This document shows, one piece after another, positions 15,761 through 25,444 of a DNA stretch of 30,891 bases (position 1 is its first letter; every line of letters starts with the position of its first letter). The position numbers and the translations under genes were made by a program. Origin of the DNA: Acidobacteriota bacterium (lineage in GTDB: Bacteria > Acidobacteriota > Terriglobia > Terriglobales > Acidobacteriaceae). Under the pieces are notes generated by a model. The model did no database searches. It had not been told where the DNA came from and saw nothing but the letters and a program-made list of their open reading frames with translations. The stretch covers positions 1-30,891 of the forward strand of contig JAJXZK010000330.1 of assembly GCA_021780095.1 (NCBI GenBank). The letters run 5' to 3'.

Positions 15761-18700
15761 TCAATCCTCATCTCCTGCTTGCGGCATGTCGGTGGGTTTG
15801 CGGTCGAGATTGATGGCTGGCCGATGACCGTTCCGGATCCGCTGATTCATCTCCGGCAACTGCGTCTGCTTGAATTGGTCCCATGCAGGAAGTACCTCCT
15901 TGCCTTCCATCTGCACGTGCGCCGCCGCAGCCAGCAATGCAGCCGTGGGATTCGCATCCGCTTGTTCCAACTCGCCGTAGAGAAGTGTTGCCTCCGCCGT
16001 CACATCATCGATGCCTGGCAAGCGGTCCGCACCGGGAGCCACATTCGATCCCGTGCCGTCGAGGATTGTCTTCAGCGCGGCATTCGAGGTCACGAGTTGT
16101 TGGCTGAGGGATGGGTCCTGCACCGCGGCAACCTGCTCCATGACCGAATGCGCCTGCATATCGGCCTTCGCAAGCTCATCCAGCGACGCAGCCATTGTCA
16201 TCTGCGCCGTGTGCAGGGCTTCCAATTGCACCTGCGACAGATGAACCCGTGGATCCATCTTTACAGGCAGCGGCGCGGTCTCGCCTTTTCCATCCACGGT
16301 CAAACGCACTGTATACGTCCCCGGCACAACGAGCGGCCCTTGCGGCACCGCCGGGGTGCGATGCGGCACCGCTGCGATTGGATAGGAATAACTGGTCGCC
16401 GTGGGAGCGGTCGAACGAAGATCCCAGACCCAACGATGCATTCCACGGATGGTGGGCAATGGACCGTGCATTTTTGGCCAATATGCGGGAATCAATCCCG
16501 TGCGCAATTCTTCCGGCGTTGGAACAATTGGATCGTCGCTGCTGTATTTTCGTAGAACACGTCCGCTACCATCCAAAATTTCGAGAATCACCGTGTGGGC
16601 TGTCTGCGCCAGGTTGTAGTCGAGAATCGCACCGTCGGGCGGGTTCTCCCCGGTAGGTTCATCCGCAGGCAAAGGTGTGTCTGTATTGGTGTCACGACGC
16701 ACACGCCATGCTTGCGCGGGCGGCAACAGCATCGACTCAACTTTGCCCGCATTGGCTGCGAGCTGCCGCAGCGGACTCACATCATCCAGGATCCAGAAAG
16801 AGCGGCCGTGGGTCGCGACGATCAGATCGTCATCCTTCACCAGCAAGTCGCGCATAGAGGTGTGCGGCAGGTTGGAATTCAACCGCCGCCAATGATCGCC
16901 ATCATCGAAAGAGACCCACACGGATTTTTCCGTAGCAGCGTACAGCAATCCGGGCTGCACTGAGTCGGCGCGAATCGCATTGACGGGCGCGTCATCGGGA
17001 AGACCGGCGCTGATGGAGACCCAGGTTTTGCCGCCATCGTGGGTGCGGTACGCATACGGATGCAAATCATCCACTCGAAAGCGATTCACTGCGACGTAGG
17101 CAGAATCATCATCGAAGCGCGAGGCGTCGATCTGCGCGATCTTGCTCCAGGAGGCGACTCCCGGCGGTGTTATCTTCGTCCAGTTCTCGCCACCGTCGCG
17201 GGTAATCCACAACAGGCCATCATCGGTCCCGGCCCAGATGGTCTGTGTTGTTTTGTAGGAAGCTGCAACTGAATAAATCACGCCGCGGCGTTCATCCTGC
17301 TGCTTCGTGGTGAGCGGCGGCACAGAGGGCGGTTGGCCCGTTTTCTCCTGGCTCAGGTCCGGGCTGATCATCTTCCACGACTGCCCGCCGTCGGTGGTCA
17401 CGAATAGGTGATTCGCCGCGTAATACAGGGTGTGCGGGTCCACGGGAGAAAACTCAATTGGCTCCGTTCGGTCAGCGCGAAAACCTTCCTTGTGCATCGG
17501 GAGCGGCGTGACATTCTGCACCTGACCGGTCACCATGTCATATCGCGAAACTTCCGTTCGCCCCGCTCCGTATACGATGTCAGGACGCAGTGGATCGGGT
17601 GCCGCATACCCGTACTCGATGATGCCTGCCGGATGCCAATCGCGGAACGTGATTTCGCCATCGTTGCCCCGCGTTGATGTACACACGGAACCGCTTTCCT
17701 GCTGCCCGGCGCACACCTGGTAAGGAAAGCTGTTCGTAGCAGCGACATGATAAAGCTGCGCCGTGGGCTGGTTGTACCAGGAGCCCCAGCTGTCACCCCC
17801 ATTTACAGTGACAATCGCGCCCTGATCACTCACTAGCAATAATATTTTTGGGTTGCGCGGATTAATCCACATGTTCTGATAATCGTCGCCGCCCGGCGCC
17901 CCACGCAGACTGGTCCAGGTTTTGCCGCCATCCTCTGAGCGGACGGTAACGATGCTGGTGCTATACACTACGTCCGGATTTTGAGGATTGACAACGGGCA
18001 CCGGCAGATCGCCTCCTCCGATCTTCATCGCTGGACGCGGATCGTCGGTAATCTTCAGCCAGTTCGTTCCGCCGTCGTCGGAACGGTATACGCCCAATCC
18101 TTTATCTGTGGCGTAACCGCTGCCTTCTTCCTTGGTCGACGCTGTGGCATACAGCCGCTGAGGATTGCTCGCTGCAATGGCGACGTTGATCTGTACCAAA
18201 TCCTTCGGCAGACCATTTGTCAGTTGCTTCCAGGTAGTCCCACCATCCGTCGACTTGAACAGACCGCCATTCGTCGTCGCGTACTCGTTGTCATCTTCCC
18301 ATGGGCCCAGTCGTTCATCCCAAAGCGATGCATACACGACCTGCGGATTTTTCGGATCGATCACGACGTCCGAGCCGCCGGTATTTTCATCCTTGTACAG
18401 GACCTTCTCCCAGGTCTTGCCGCCATCGGTTGACCGGAAGATTCCGCGCTCCACGTTGGGTCCGTAAGGATGGCCGAGCACCGCAGCAAACAGCCTGTTC
18501 GCGTTGCCCGGATCGACGGCGATCGCAGGAATTTGCTGGCCATCGCGCAGACCAAGATGCGCCCAGGTTTTTCCTGCATCGGCAGACCGATAGATCCCAT
18601 CCCCGACAGAAAGGTCGGGCCGGTGCAAGCCTTCGCCGCTGGCCACATACACCACATGGCTATCGGAGGGCGCCACAGCAATCGCGCCAATCGACTGCGT

Positions 18701-18976
18701 ATCCTGATCGTCGAAGATAGGATTCCAGGTGCGTCCATAGTCGGTTGATTTCCAAACACCGCCATCGACCTGGCCCACATAGAAAACATTCGGCTGATCC
18801 GGGACGCCTACGGCGGCACGCGTGCGACCTCCGCGAAACGGGCCAATCATTCGCCAATGCATGTCCGGCATGGAGCTGTTGTGTTTCGCGGCTGAACAAG
18901 CGGTACCGGGAACCAGCAAGCCGGTCGACAGCAAGACGGCTAACAGATAGCGAGAGGCAAAATGTTTTTGTATCAT
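15761..18976 (-). CDS. Secreted BNR / sortilin-like beta-propeller protein
   Basis: This 1071-residue exported protein has a signal peptide at residues 1-27 (RYLLAVLLSTGLLVPGTAC). The cysteine at its end could be lipidated, although the -3 residue is Gly. About eleven Asp-box (BNR) motifs of the type S-x-D-x-G-x-T-W follow, for example KSTDYGRTW, RSADAGKTW, RSTDGGKTW, KSTDGGTTW and VSFDDGDHW. They indicate one or two beta-propellers of the VPS10/sortilin-like or glycosidase-related class. The conserved LIVATHGRSFWILDDVSPLR marks the end of the propeller region near residue 740, and a C-terminal region of about 300 residues follows. Such proteins are often labelled glycosyl hydrolase, but no catalytic residues can be assigned, so enzymatic activity is uncertain. 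ATG at 18976 is preferred because GAAGGG lies six bases upstream; the 27-residue upstream extension lacks support. Confidence 0.85.
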   Translation of the reverse strand: MIQKHFASRYLLAVLLSTGLLVPGTACSAAKHNSSMPDMHWRMIGPFRGGRTRAAVGVPDQPNVFYVGQVDGGVWKSTDYGRTWNPIFDDQDTQSIGAIAVAPSDSHVVYVASGEGLHRPDLSVGDGIYRSADAGKTWAHLGLRDGQQIPAIAVDPGNANRLFAAVLGHPYGPNVERGIFRSTDGGKTWEKVLYKDENTGGSDVVIDPKNPQVVYASLWDERLGPWEDDNEYATTNGGLFKSTDGGTTWKQLTNGLPKDLVQINVAIAASNPQRLYATASTKEEGSGYATDKGLGVYRSDDGGTNWLKITDDPRPAMKIGGGDLPVPVVNPQNPDVVYSTSIVTVRSEDGGKTWTSLRGAPGGDDYQNMWINPRNPKILLLVSDQGAIVTVNGGDSWGSWYNQPTAQLYHVAATNSFPYQVCAGQQESGSVCTSTRGNDGEITFRDWHPAGIIEYGYAAPDPLRPDIVYGAGRTEVSRYDMVTGQVQNVTPLPMHKEGFRADRTEPIEFSPVDPHTLYYAANHLFVTTDGGQSWKMISPDLSQEKTGQPPSVPPLTTKQQDERRGVIYSVAASYKTTQTIWAGTDDGLLWITRDGGENWTKITPPGVASWSKIAQIDASRFDDDSAYVAVNRFRVDDLHPYAYRTHDGGKTWVSISAGLPDDAPVNAIRADSVQPGLLYAATEKSVWVSFDDGDHWRRLNSNLPHTSMRDLLVKDDDLIVATHGRSFWILDDVSPLRQLAANAGKVESMLLPPAQAWRVRRDTNTDTPLPADEPTGENPPDGAILDYNLAQTAHTVILEILDGSGRVLRKYSSDDPIVPTPEELRTGLIPAYWPKMHGPLPTIRGMHRWVWDLRSTAPTATSYSYPIAAVPHRTPAVPQGPLVVPGTYTVRLTVDGKGETAPLPVKMDPRVHLSQVQLEALHTAQMTMAASLDELAKADMQAHSVMEQVAAVQDPSLSQQLVTSNAALKTILDGTGSNVAPGADRLPGIDDVTAEATLLYGELEQADANPTAALLAAAAHVQMEGKEVLPAWDQFKQTQLPEMNQRIRNGHRPAINLDRKPTDMPQAGDED

Positions 18977-19223
18977 TTCCATCCCTTCAGTGTGTCGCGT
19001 GAATCTCAGCGGAAACTGCAATCGTCGCAGCGGCGCGCAAACCAGGCTTGATTGCATACGCGCCCAAAATTTGGGATGGCAGCTTTCAATCCGTCAGAAT
19101 AGCCGATGGGACCCTTCCGTGTTGCAACCACTTCAGATTTTCTGCCATCCGGTTCGATTTTGGCTGCACTTTTTCGTTCCCGCTTGATCGTCTAGCCCAT
19201 TGACCGTGACAATCTTAGGAGTG
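18977..19223. promoter_or_regulatory. Divergent intergenic region between two paralogous beta-propeller genes
   Basis: This 247-bp region must hold promoters for both flanking genes. No convincing -35/-10 pair was found. It contains a 13-base inverted repeat CCCAAAATTTGGG at 19063-19075 (6-bp arms around one A), a possible operator. A T-arm-like GGTTCGATTTT near 19151 has no surrounding tRNA structure. Confidence 0.4.
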
Positions 19224-22200
19224 ATGAACATCTCCCGTTGTGTCTCGCGCTTCCTTGCCCCACTTCTCTCCGCCCTGACCATTGCACCGCTCGTCGCGGC
19301 GCAGTCGTTGCCTCCAGCTCTCTTCAGCGGGTTGCAGTGGAGACTCATCGGTCCCTTTCGCGCGGGTCGGGTTGTTGCTGTAAGCGGCGTCCCAGGAAGC
19401 CATCGAGAATTCTTCTTTGGTGGCGTGGATGGAGGTATGTGGAAAACGACCGATGCCGGGACGGTATGGCAACCAGTCTTCGACCACGCCCCCGTCGCCT
19501 CCATCGGCTCGCTGGCGGTCGCGGATTCGGATCCGAATGTGATGTATGCCGGTACCGGCGAATCTGACATTCGCTCTGACCTTGCATCGGGCGATGGCGT
19601 CTACCGCAGCGAGGACGGGGGATCGACATGGAAGCATATCGGACTCACAGATTCGCAACAGATCAGTCGCATCCTGGTTGATCCGAACGACGCCAACACC
19701 GTCTACGTCGGCGTCCTCGGCCATGCCTACGGACCGAGCGACGAGCGCGGCGTCTACAAATCGACTGACGCGGGTCAACATTGGCAGCGGGTGCTCGACA
19801 AGGGGCCCGCTGTCGGCATCGCTGATATTGCCATGGCACGCTCCAAGCCAGACGTCCTGTTCGCAGCCACCTGGAACGCCCATCGTCCGCCGTGGAGCAC
19901 CTATCCCCCGATTGAGGGACCCGGTAATGCTCTTTATCGCACGAGCGATGGCGGCGCAACCTGGACGCAAATGACAGGTCACGGCTTACCGACTGGATCC
20001 TGGGGGCGGACTGGAATCGCCGTGAGCGCGGACGGCAATCGCGTGTATGCAACCATCGTTTGTCCCGGACACTCGGGCCTCTATCGGTCGGACGATGGCG
20101 GCGATACCTGGACACTGGTGAACACCGACGATCGCCTAACCGGCCGCGCCTGGTATTTTAGCTCGCTAGCCATTGATCCGAGCAACTCGGACGTTCTGTA
20201 CATTCCCAACGTCGCGCTATATCGGACGAACGACGGAGGCAAGACGATCGAGATTGTGCGCGGGGCACCAGGCGGCGACGATTATCACCAGGTCTGGGTC
20301 GATCCCAAGAATTCCGATGACCTGATGCTCGGCGTCGATCAAGGCGCGTCGGTGAGCCTGGATCGCGGCAAAACGTGGACCACCTGGTACAACCAGCCGA
20401 CCGCACAGATGTATCACGTCACTACAGATGACAAGTTTCCCTACTACGTGTACGGCGCGCAGCAAGACAGCGGCTCCATCGCCATCGCAAGTCGCAGCGA
20501 CCACGGACACATCGACACTCGTGATTGGTTTCTGCCCGGCGGCAGTGAGAGCGGCTATCTCGCAATCGATCCGAGGGATGAAAATATCATCTACGCGACC
20601 GATACTTATGGCGATGTGGAGCGGTTCGACCGGAGAACCTCGTTCGGCCAAACCATCACGCCGTGGCCGCTCGGCGGTTTTTACAAAGCTGCCAACACGA
20701 GGAAGTATCGCGATCCCTGGACGGCGGTACTCGTCTTCTCGCCAGCGGACAAGCGTTCGCTCTACCTGGGGACGCAATATGTCATGAAAACCGTTAATGG
20801 TGGCCTGCACTGGCAACAAATCAGCCCTGATTTAAGCGGAGCTGTGGAAGGTTCGAGCGACACTGGCGAATTGGCCGCAGAGAATGCCGAGCAGCGCGGC
20901 TATGGTGTTGTGTTTACCATTGCACCGTCGCCGTTGAAGGCTGACGAAATCTGGGCTGGCAGCGATACCGGGCGGATTCACTTGACGACCGATGGCGGGA
21001 AAACCTGGAGCGATGTCACACCGCCGAACCTATCTCCGTGGAGCAAGATCTCGCTGATTGAAGCCTCTCATTTCGATCCTGCAGCGGCCTATGCTGCGGT
21101 CGACCGGCACCGCCTGGGCGATCGCAAGCCATATCTCTACATCACCCGTAACTATGGAAAAAGCTGGAAGTTGTCGGTCGATGGAATCGCGCCGACACAT
21201 TTTCTGCGGGCGGTTCGAGAAGATCCGAAACAGCGAAACCTGTTGTTTGCCGGCACGGAGTTCGGTATCTACGTCTCTTTCGATGCCGGTGAGCGTTGGC
21301 AGTCGCTGCAACAAAACCTGCCGGGGACTTCCGTGCGCGATATGACAATCCACGACAGCGATCTGATCGTCGCGACCCACGGCCGATCCTTCTGGATTCT
21401 GGATGACATTGCGCCGCTGCGTCAGACTGCCGAGGTCAACACGACCGAGCCATATTTATATGCGCCGCCAATGACGGTGCGCGTGGACAATGATGCTTTC
21501 CTGGGAACACCTTTGCCACCGGAGGAGCCGCAGGCGAACAATCCGCCCGATGGCGCGATTGTTGATTATTACATCGGCATGTCGCCGCGACGACCCAGCA
21601 AAGTCACATTGCAGGTTCTGGATGAGAGGCGTCGCGTCCTGCGCCACTTCTCCAGCGCCGACAAACGGACAATCCAGCGGCCGGCGCTGCCAATTGCCGA
21701 GCGATGGTTTCCTGTGCCGCAAACCCTAAAGACCAGTCCCGGCGAGCATCGATTTATTTGGGATCTTTCTTCTGGCGGTTCAGGCACAGACGTGGAAGGC
21801 CAGGATATCGATGCCGCCAGTATTCCGCCAGGACCCCGCGTACCGCCCGGGACTTATACACTTCGTCTGATTGTCGATGGAACCTCGATGGAGCGCACGA
21901 TGCAGGTCACCATGGACCCGCGGAGCACAGCCACGACTCAGGTACTCAATCAGCAATTCGCGCTTGCCGGATCGATTTATCGCGAGACGCTCGCCAGCCG
22001 AAAAGCAATGGCGGAACTGGAGAGTATCGAAACTCAATTGAATAAGTTGAAGTCGAAAAACAACAATGCTCCGGACCTGGAGCGAGAATTGCGGGATGCC
22101 CTTACAAAACTTGAATTCATAAAAAATGGCGCGGATGAGAATTCCAATGGGCCGGAGAAACAAGTCGGACTGGCCGATGCGAACACGGGTCTCGGCGTCG

Positions 22201-22418
22201 CATTGCGGGTCGTGGAAAGCGGTGACCGGCCGGCACCAGCGCAGGCGATCGTCATTTTCGATCAGATGAAGAGCGCAGCGAACACTCAGATCGGGGCTTG
22301 GCAGCAATTCAAAGCGAGTGACCTGGCGAGATTGAACGCGGCCTTGCAACGGGCACATCAACCTCAATTGCAAATCGCTGCCATCGAAGAGAACGTGCAT
22401 TACGCCATGACACGATAA
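19224..22418 (+). CDS. Secreted BNR / sortilin-like beta-propeller protein (paralogue)
   Basis: The 1064-residue product aligns along its whole length with the divergent neighbour. Shared blocks include WRLIGPFRAGR, VDGGMWKTTDAG, SGDGVYRSEDGGSTW, VLGHAYGP, RGAPGGDDY, WYNQPTAQMYHV and LIVATHGRSFWILDD. It has a signal peptide (about residues 1-26, ending APLVAAQ) and around eleven Asp-box repeats, so it should be a secreted or periplasmic beta-propeller protein. Its C-terminal third has a charged helical stretch (LNKLKSKNNNAPDLERELRD). The ATG at 19224 is favoured because the signal peptide starts there. A TTG at 19200 is in frame, and AGGAG lies only two bases before the ATG, so the start is not certain. 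Substrate or ligand is unknown; peptide or glycan binding are both possible. Confidence 0.85.
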   Translation: MNISRCVSRFLAPLLSALTIAPLVAAQSLPPALFSGLQWRLIGPFRAGRVVAVSGVPGSHREFFFGGVDGGMWKTTDAGTVWQPVFDHAPVASIGSLAVADSDPNVMYAGTGESDIRSDLASGDGVYRSEDGGSTWKHIGLTDSQQISRILVDPNDANTVYVGVLGHAYGPSDERGVYKSTDAGQHWQRVLDKGPAVGIADIAMARSKPDVLFAATWNAHRPPWSTYPPIEGPGNALYRTSDGGATWTQMTGHGLPTGSWGRTGIAVSADGNRVYATIVCPGHSGLYRSDDGGDTWTLVNTDDRLTGRAWYFSSLAIDPSNSDVLYIPNVALYRTNDGGKTIEIVRGAPGGDDYHQVWVDPKNSDDLMLGVDQGASVSLDRGKTWTTWYNQPTAQMYHVTTDDKFPYYVYGAQQDSGSIAIASRSDHGHIDTRDWFLPGGSESGYLAIDPRDENIIYATDTYGDVERFDRRTSFGQTITPWPLGGFYKAANTRKYRDPWTAVLVFSPADKRSLYLGTQYVMKTVNGGLHWQQISPDLSGAVEGSSDTGELAAENAEQRGYGVVFTIAPSPLKADEIWAGSDTGRIHLTTDGGKTWSDVTPPNLSPWSKISLIEASHFDPAAAYAAVDRHRLGDRKPYLYITRNYGKSWKLSVDGIAPTHFLRAVREDPKQRNLLFAGTEFGIYVSFDAGERWQSLQQNLPGTSVRDMTIHDSDLIVATHGRSFWILDDIAPLRQTAEVNTTEPYLYAPPMTVRVDNDAFLGTPLPPEEPQANNPPDGAIVDYYIGMSPRRPSKVTLQVLDERRRVLRHFSSADKRTIQRPALPIAERWFPVPQTLKTSPGEHRFIWDLSSGGSGTDVEGQDIDAASIPPGPRVPPGTYTLRLIVDGTSMERTMQVTMDPRSTATTQVLNQQFALAGSIYRETLASRKAMAELESIETQLNKLKSKNNNAPDLERELRDALTKLEFIKNGADENSNGPEKQVGLADANTGLGVALRVVESGDRPAPAQAIVIFDQMKSAANTQIGAWQQFKASDLARLNAALQRAHQPQLQIAAIEENVHYAMTR

Positions 22419-22542
22419 GTCTTGCGTAAGAGGACGCGCGCAACGGAAGTGGTGCCCGCTCCCGAACTATATGGGCATACTTGTCGTTGAACGTGTTGTG
22501 AGTGGCAGCGTACCCTAAAGGCTGAGGAATTCGAGGCCGTCT

Positions 22543-23340
22543 ATGGAAACCGCCACACCGCGCCAGCACGCGTCCACTGGGCCCGCTGGGCCGCAATTGC
22601 CAGAGCCGAGTTACGCCGAGCGGGTCCGTACGCTGCTGTCCGTCACTTCGATTGCCACCCTCTCAACGCTGTCCCGCAAACATGTGGGATTTCCTTTCGG
22701 CTCGCTGATGCCCTACGCGCTCGATGCTGCCGGACGGCCAATTTTCCTAATCAGCAATATGGCGATGCATACACAAAATTTGAAAGCCGATGCCCGTGCC
22801 AGCTTATTTGTGGAACAAACGGGTGCGGATGGCGACCCGTTAGGCGCCGCGCGAGCCACGCTGATGGGGAACGTCGAACCCGTACCGCAAGAAGACATCG
22901 CCAGCGCACGAGAACAATATCTGGCGCGCCACCCGAATAGCCGCTACTGGGTCGATTTTGCCGACTTCAATTTCTTTCGGCTGCAATCGGTCGACGTCTA
23001 TTACGTTGGCGGCTTCGGCGTCATGGGTTGGGTCGAGGCCGCCGAGTACGAGCATGCCTCGCCCGATCCTTTGGCGGAAGCGTCGGCAGGCATCCTGAGT
23101 CACATGAATGCCGATCACGTGGACTCCATGATTTTGCTAGCGCGGACCCACGCGAGGATGGAAGCGTCAGAAGCGACCATGACCTCAGTAGATCGACTGG
23201 GATTCTCTCTGCGGCTCAAGACCGCGGACGGCATGAAGGGCACGCGCATCAACTTTCCACGGCAGGTCGCGACCCCGCTGGAAACACGCGAGGTTCTCGT
23301 TGAAATGGTTCGTCAGGCGGGAAAATCTCCGCATGCTTGA
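22543..23340 (+). CDS. HugZ-like FMN/heme-binding split-barrel protein with DUF2470 domain
   Basis: This 265-residue protein has an N-terminal PNPOx-like FMN-binding split barrel (about residues 20-165; VTSIATLSTLSRKHVGFPFG, PIFLISNMAMHTQNL, RATLMGNVEPV, YWVDFADFNFFRL). A C-terminal DUF2470 domain follows (about 185-260), recognised by HMNADHVDSMILLAR. This two-domain order is that of the HugZ/HutZ family, whose studied members bind or degrade heme, though many homologues are uncharacterised. It is cytoplasmic, with no signal peptide. GAGG lies six bases before the ATG. It stands alone between the beta-propeller gene and the convergent HTTM operon. No TonB or heme-transport genes are visible nearby, so a heme role is not supported by context. 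Confidence 0.85.
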   Translation: METATPRQHASTGPAGPQLPEPSYAERVRTLLSVTSIATLSTLSRKHVGFPFGSLMPYALDAAGRPIFLISNMAMHTQNLKADARASLFVEQTGADGDPLGAARATLMGNVEPVPQEDIASAREQYLARHPNSRYWVDFADFNFFRLQSVDVYYVGGFGVMGWVEAAEYEHASPDPLAEASAGILSHMNADHVDSMILLARTHARMEASEATMTSVDRLGFSLRLKTADGMKGTRINFPRQVATPLETREVLVEMVRQAGKSPHA

Positions 23341-23398
23341 GCCCGATCACGTCGATCGTTTCGGCGTTCCGTCGAAAGTCTCAGAAGGTGACTGTCGT

Positions 23399-24334
23399 TT
23401 ATGCTGACGTTATACGTCGGTCGCGTCGAAGCAAGAACTTTCGAGCGAATCGGCCCACCCGTTGTAAATCTGCCGGATCGATAAACAGCACATATGCGGT
23501 GAGCACGTCCCACTCAAACATTGGGATGTTGAGTGAATACTCAATCGACAAATGAAACAGCAACCCAAGCAACAGCAGTGGGTATCGGAATGGCCGAAAC
23601 CAGATCAACACGCCGAGACTGAACTCAAGAACCAGGGTGTACCAGGTTACCAGTTTCAAAATCCAAAGCTGGCGCGTCCAACAGGGCAACGGAAAACGCT
23701 GTATGGCATGAATGTGGAATACATAAAACAGCGCGGTTCCATTCAACCAGGGCGCGCCCTTAATCTTCCATAAAAACGAAGCAAAATACAGCAGCGCAAG
23801 TTCAAACTGGATCATGCGCTGCGCCCACGGAGCGCGTGGCCTAATTTCGGCGCCCTCCAACTCCCTGCGAACGCGTATCAGTCGATCGATCGACAACGCG
23901 GCTCCCGCGGGTGCAAACATCAGAAAAAATCCAGCCACTCGCAGAAACACGTCGCCGCCATGGAGGATATAAAGATTCCTTTGTTGGATGGAAGTGAGGC
24001 AGGCAAACACGACGATGCTGCTCAGGCGAGTCCAGAATCCGATTGTAAGCAAGACTGCGAAGCCCAGGAATATCCAGAAAAATGCTGCGATCAACGCATC
24101 ATTCTGGGGCATCACCGTAAACAAGTTCAGTCGGACACCCGGCTCGACGCTTGTCATGGTCTGGAGTGTCACCCAGCTATGAACTCCATACCAACCCAAC
24201 CATTCCGAATGCAGCAGGAACAGGGTCATCGTGACGCAAGTTCCATACAAGATTCGTAATACCGCTATCGGCGTGGGAGACTGAGGCGCGAAGAAGAACC
24301 GCTCCCATGCCTCGCGCAATCGCGAAAGGGTCAT
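23399..24334 (-). CDS. HTTM domain (vitamin K-dependent gamma-carboxylase-like) membrane protein
   Basis: This 311-residue integral membrane protein has about seven hydrophobic segments and the HTTM (horizontally transferred transmembrane) domain pattern. Conserved sequence includes SPTPIAVLRILYG, LLTIGFWTRLSSIVVF, NLYILHGGDVFLRVAGFFLMF and LALLYFASFLWKIKGAPWLNGTA. HTTM proteins are distantly related to gamma-glutamyl carboxylase. The bacterial versions are mostly uncharacterised and are not assumed to carboxylate Glu. Its ATG (24334) overlaps the TGA of the upstream gene, so the two are translationally coupled. The end converges with the HugZ-like gene 58 bp away, and no clear terminator is visible between them. 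Confidence 0.85.
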   Translation of the reverse strand: MTLSRLREAWERFFFAPQSPTPIAVLRILYGTCVTMTLFLLHSEWLGWYGVHSWVTLQTMTSVEPGVRLNLFTVMPQNDALIAAFFWIFLGFAVLLTIGFWTRLSSIVVFACLTSIQQRNLYILHGGDVFLRVAGFFLMFAPAGAALSIDRLIRVRRELEGAEIRPRAPWAQRMIQFELALLYFASFLWKIKGAPWLNGTALFYVFHIHAIQRFPLPCWTRQLWILKLVTWYTLVLEFSLGVLIWFRPFRYPLLLLGLLFHLSIEYSLNIPMFEWDVLTAYVLFIDPADLQRVGRFARKFLLRRDRRITSA

Positions 24335-24957
24335 CGAAGATCCTCGCCGCTGACATAGTATTCATAAAAAAATTCCGGCTTAGGTACAGGCTCTTGCGCC
24401 GACGTCAGACCGTACTTGATTGGTGCCTGAAATTTCATCAGGATCACCATCCGCGGCGGATCCGTCGGGCTATCCAGGAGTCTGGCGACGTGTCTCGCCA
24501 CGTCCGGCCATAGCGCGGCGTATCGTGAGTCGCACAGAACTTCCGCAAATTTCCGATATCGCTCTTCGCGGTATCTTTTGTCATAACTGAGTTGCTCCAT
24601 CCGCGGAAAATTGAACACGCGCATGCGGTGATCCTGCGTAACGGCAACCGCTTGAATAAAGGAGTTGACTGGCCTCGGATTCGGCGCGAAGAAATCCCAC
24701 GACTGAAACAAGCCGGTCCACAGCAGGTATGGTCGAACAATCTCTTTGATTTGCGGTATAGGCGCAACGTTCAAAGGGATCGCCCAGCTCAGAATCGCGA
24801 GCATGTTGAAGAGAATAAAAATGCTGATCGCGCCTTGCAGAAAACCGGGGTTCTCCGCATTCGCGGGCTGCGATGGATGAACAGCTTGTGACTGCGGATG
24901 ATTCGCTTCCCTGGAGGCGCCTTCCCTGCCGGGCAGATTTTCGCTGGTTGCATTCAT
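24331..24957 (-). CDS. One-TM partner protein of HTTM
   Basis: This is a 208-residue protein. Residues 1-38 are polar and low-complexity, then comes a membrane helix at about 42-62 (GAISIFILFNMLAILSWAIP). A soluble domain follows containing LLWTGLFQSWDFFAPNPRP. The W-x-F-F-A-P-N-P block is what I associate with small proteins encoded beside HTTM genes. The rest includes SYDKRYREERYRKF and ends with an aromatic tail. Function is unknown; a subunit or accessory of the HTTM protein is the natural inference from the four-base overlap. GAAGG lies just before the ATG. It begins the leftward two-gene operon, with 241 bp of non-coding sequence upstream. Confidence 0.75.
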   Translation of the reverse strand: MNATSENLPGREGASREANHPQSQAVHPSQPANAENPGFLQGAISIFILFNMLAILSWAIPLNVAPIPQIKEIVRPYLLWTGLFQSWDFFAPNPRPVNSFIQAVAVTQDHRMRVFNFPRMEQLSYDKRYREERYRKFAEVLCDSRYAALWPDVARHVARLLDSPTDPPRMVILMKFQAPIKYGLTSAQEPVPKPEFFYEYYVSGEDLR

Positions 24958-25198
24958 GCCTTCTTCCAGTCTCGCCCAGGGGTTATTCGTTGACCAGACC
25001 CAAGGTGGGTACCATCAATATTTCACGTCTAAAGAATCCGCCGAATTCGTCCAACAAAAGAGCGAGCATCGGCGAGTAGCGCCGACGGGCTGCTGGCAGC
25101 ATGGCCTATCACATCACTTCTTTTATTCTCGCTGGAAGAATTTCTATGGTGAGCGATTTGGAATCACGGGAGGGGTGGAAAGAGTTTCGAGCCACGCG

Positions 25199-25444
25199 CT
25201 AAACTCGCACAAGTAGCGGCACCTTTGCCAGCGAAGCCACGTCACGGCCATTGACAACCACTCGCGATCCGCGACCATTGAATTGGTACACGGTCTTCGT
25301 TCCCGACCCGACGACCGTAAGCCGGCCATCGCCCTTGTATTGAAACAGCCTGGCACCGTACATGGCGCGATCCACCCGCACCGTACCAGGATGGCTCTGG
25401 GGCTCCTGGGTCAGTATTCTTCTTCCATTTCCACAACAGGACAT
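25199..25444 (-). CDS. Small protein with N-terminal CC motif, unknown function
   Basis: This 81-residue protein starts MSCCGNGRR. After a polar linker it has a compact beta-rich domain (RLFQYKGDGRLTVVGSGTKT, then YQFNGRGSRVVVNGRDVASL). Similar small proteins with a CC start and a Y-x-G/L-T-V-V-G/Y-x-F-x-G pattern occur in phage-like and other gene sets beside DUF1360 genes; this is recalled, not searched. The start is well supported by GAGGAG at 25453-25458, eight bases upstream. It overlaps the end of the DUF1360 gene by 34 bp in a different frame, which suggests coupling. The paired cysteines might bind metal or be redox-active. Confidence 0.7.
   Translation of the reverse strand: MSCCGNGRRILTQEPQSHPGTVRVDRAMYGARLFQYKGDGRLTVVGSGTKTVYQFNGRGSRVVVNGRDVASLAKVPLLVRV

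Noticed and set aside
19146..19175. T-arm-like GGTTCGATTTT
   Set aside because: No D arm, anticodon arm or acceptor stem could be built around it.
24956..25216. Rightward 86-codon frame in the gap before the HTTM operon
   Set aside because: No ribosome binding site and no familiar composition; it runs into the oppositely oriented CC-motif gene.
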